Part shown: piece after piece, positions 6,066 through 6,137 of the stretch
Layout of the letters: each line of letters begins with the position of its first letter
Numbering within the stretch: the stretch's first letter is position 1
Source of the DNA: an uncultured Acetatifactor sp.
GTDB taxonomy: Bacteria > Bacillota > Clostridia > Lachnospirales > Lachnospiraceae
Assembly (NCBI GenBank): GCA_947631715.1
Contig: CANRMK010000153.1
Location: 1 to 6,137, forward strand
Length of the DNA: 6,137 nt
Direction: 5' to 3'
Position numbers and translations under genes: made by a program
Notes under the pieces: model-generated
What the model saw: only the letters and a program-made list of their open reading frames with translations
The model's database searches: none
What the model was told of the DNA's origin: nothing

Positions 6066-6137
6066 AAAAGGGAGTAGTTGCAACGTGTGATCAACATCCC
6101 CCGGTCATAAACCGTGGTCACACGCTTTCCAGCGGGA
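6066..6137 (+). promoter_or_regulatory. yybP-ykoY-type (Mn2+) riboswitch, 5' part, cut by the window edge
   Basis: AAAAGGGAGTAGTTG (6066-6080) matches the conserved 5' strand of the yybP-ykoY aptamer, whose consensus core is GGGGAGUAG. After it, CGTGTGATCA (6084-6093) pairs with TGGTCACACG (6115-6124) over 10 bp with one wobble. Inside this, CGGT/ACCG (6102-6105 with 6111-6114) closes a CATAA loop. These aptamers sense Mn2+ and turn on metal efflux or related membrane proteins; in clostridia they often precede cation-transporting P-type ATPases. The 3' strand of the aptamer, any expression platform and the controlled gene lie outside the window, so the class call rests on the 5' motif and the helix layout. 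Confidence 0.6.

Overview
The window looks like a chromosomal segment from a GC-rich Gram-positive Clostridium relative, probably a gut Lachnospiraceae-type organism. This is inferred from purine-rich Shine-Dalgarno sites, sigma-A style promoters, the protein families present and a clostridial-looking riboswitch leader. No species can be named from sequence alone.

Five genes lie on the minus strand and read right to left as one probable operon. The order is a DJ-1/PfpI family protein (5687 to 5127), GDP-mannose 4,6-dehydratase gmd (5041 to 4004), GDP-L-fucose synthase fcl (about 3857 to 2913), an M18 aspartyl-type aminopeptidase (2906 to 1611) and a GPH/MelB-type sugar:cation symporter (1559 to 188). 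A good sigma-A promoter with a 17-bp spacer (5723-5751) sits upstream of the first gene. An intrinsic terminator (121-149) follows the last. gmd and fcl together convert GDP-mannose to GDP-L-fucose, the donor for fucosylated surface glycans; no GDP-mannose-forming gene is in the window. The symporter gene is broken by one frameshift near 632, so it is either a pseudogene or carries a sequencing error.

The 5' intergenic region (5712-6137) is the most unusual part. It holds a 196-bp non-coding palindromic element (5802-5997). Its 14-bp perfect terminal inverted repeats start GTAA and end TTAC, and it is flanked flush by a 7-bp direct repeat TTTCCCC, the signature of a transposed MITE-like element. 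To its right is a plus-strand promoter (6026-6055), followed by the 5' part of what looks like a yybP-ykoY (Mn2+) riboswitch (from about 6066) that runs off the right edge. A divergent, probably metal-transport gene should therefore start just outside the window. At the left edge (1-118) there is a GC-rich hairpin but no supportable gene.
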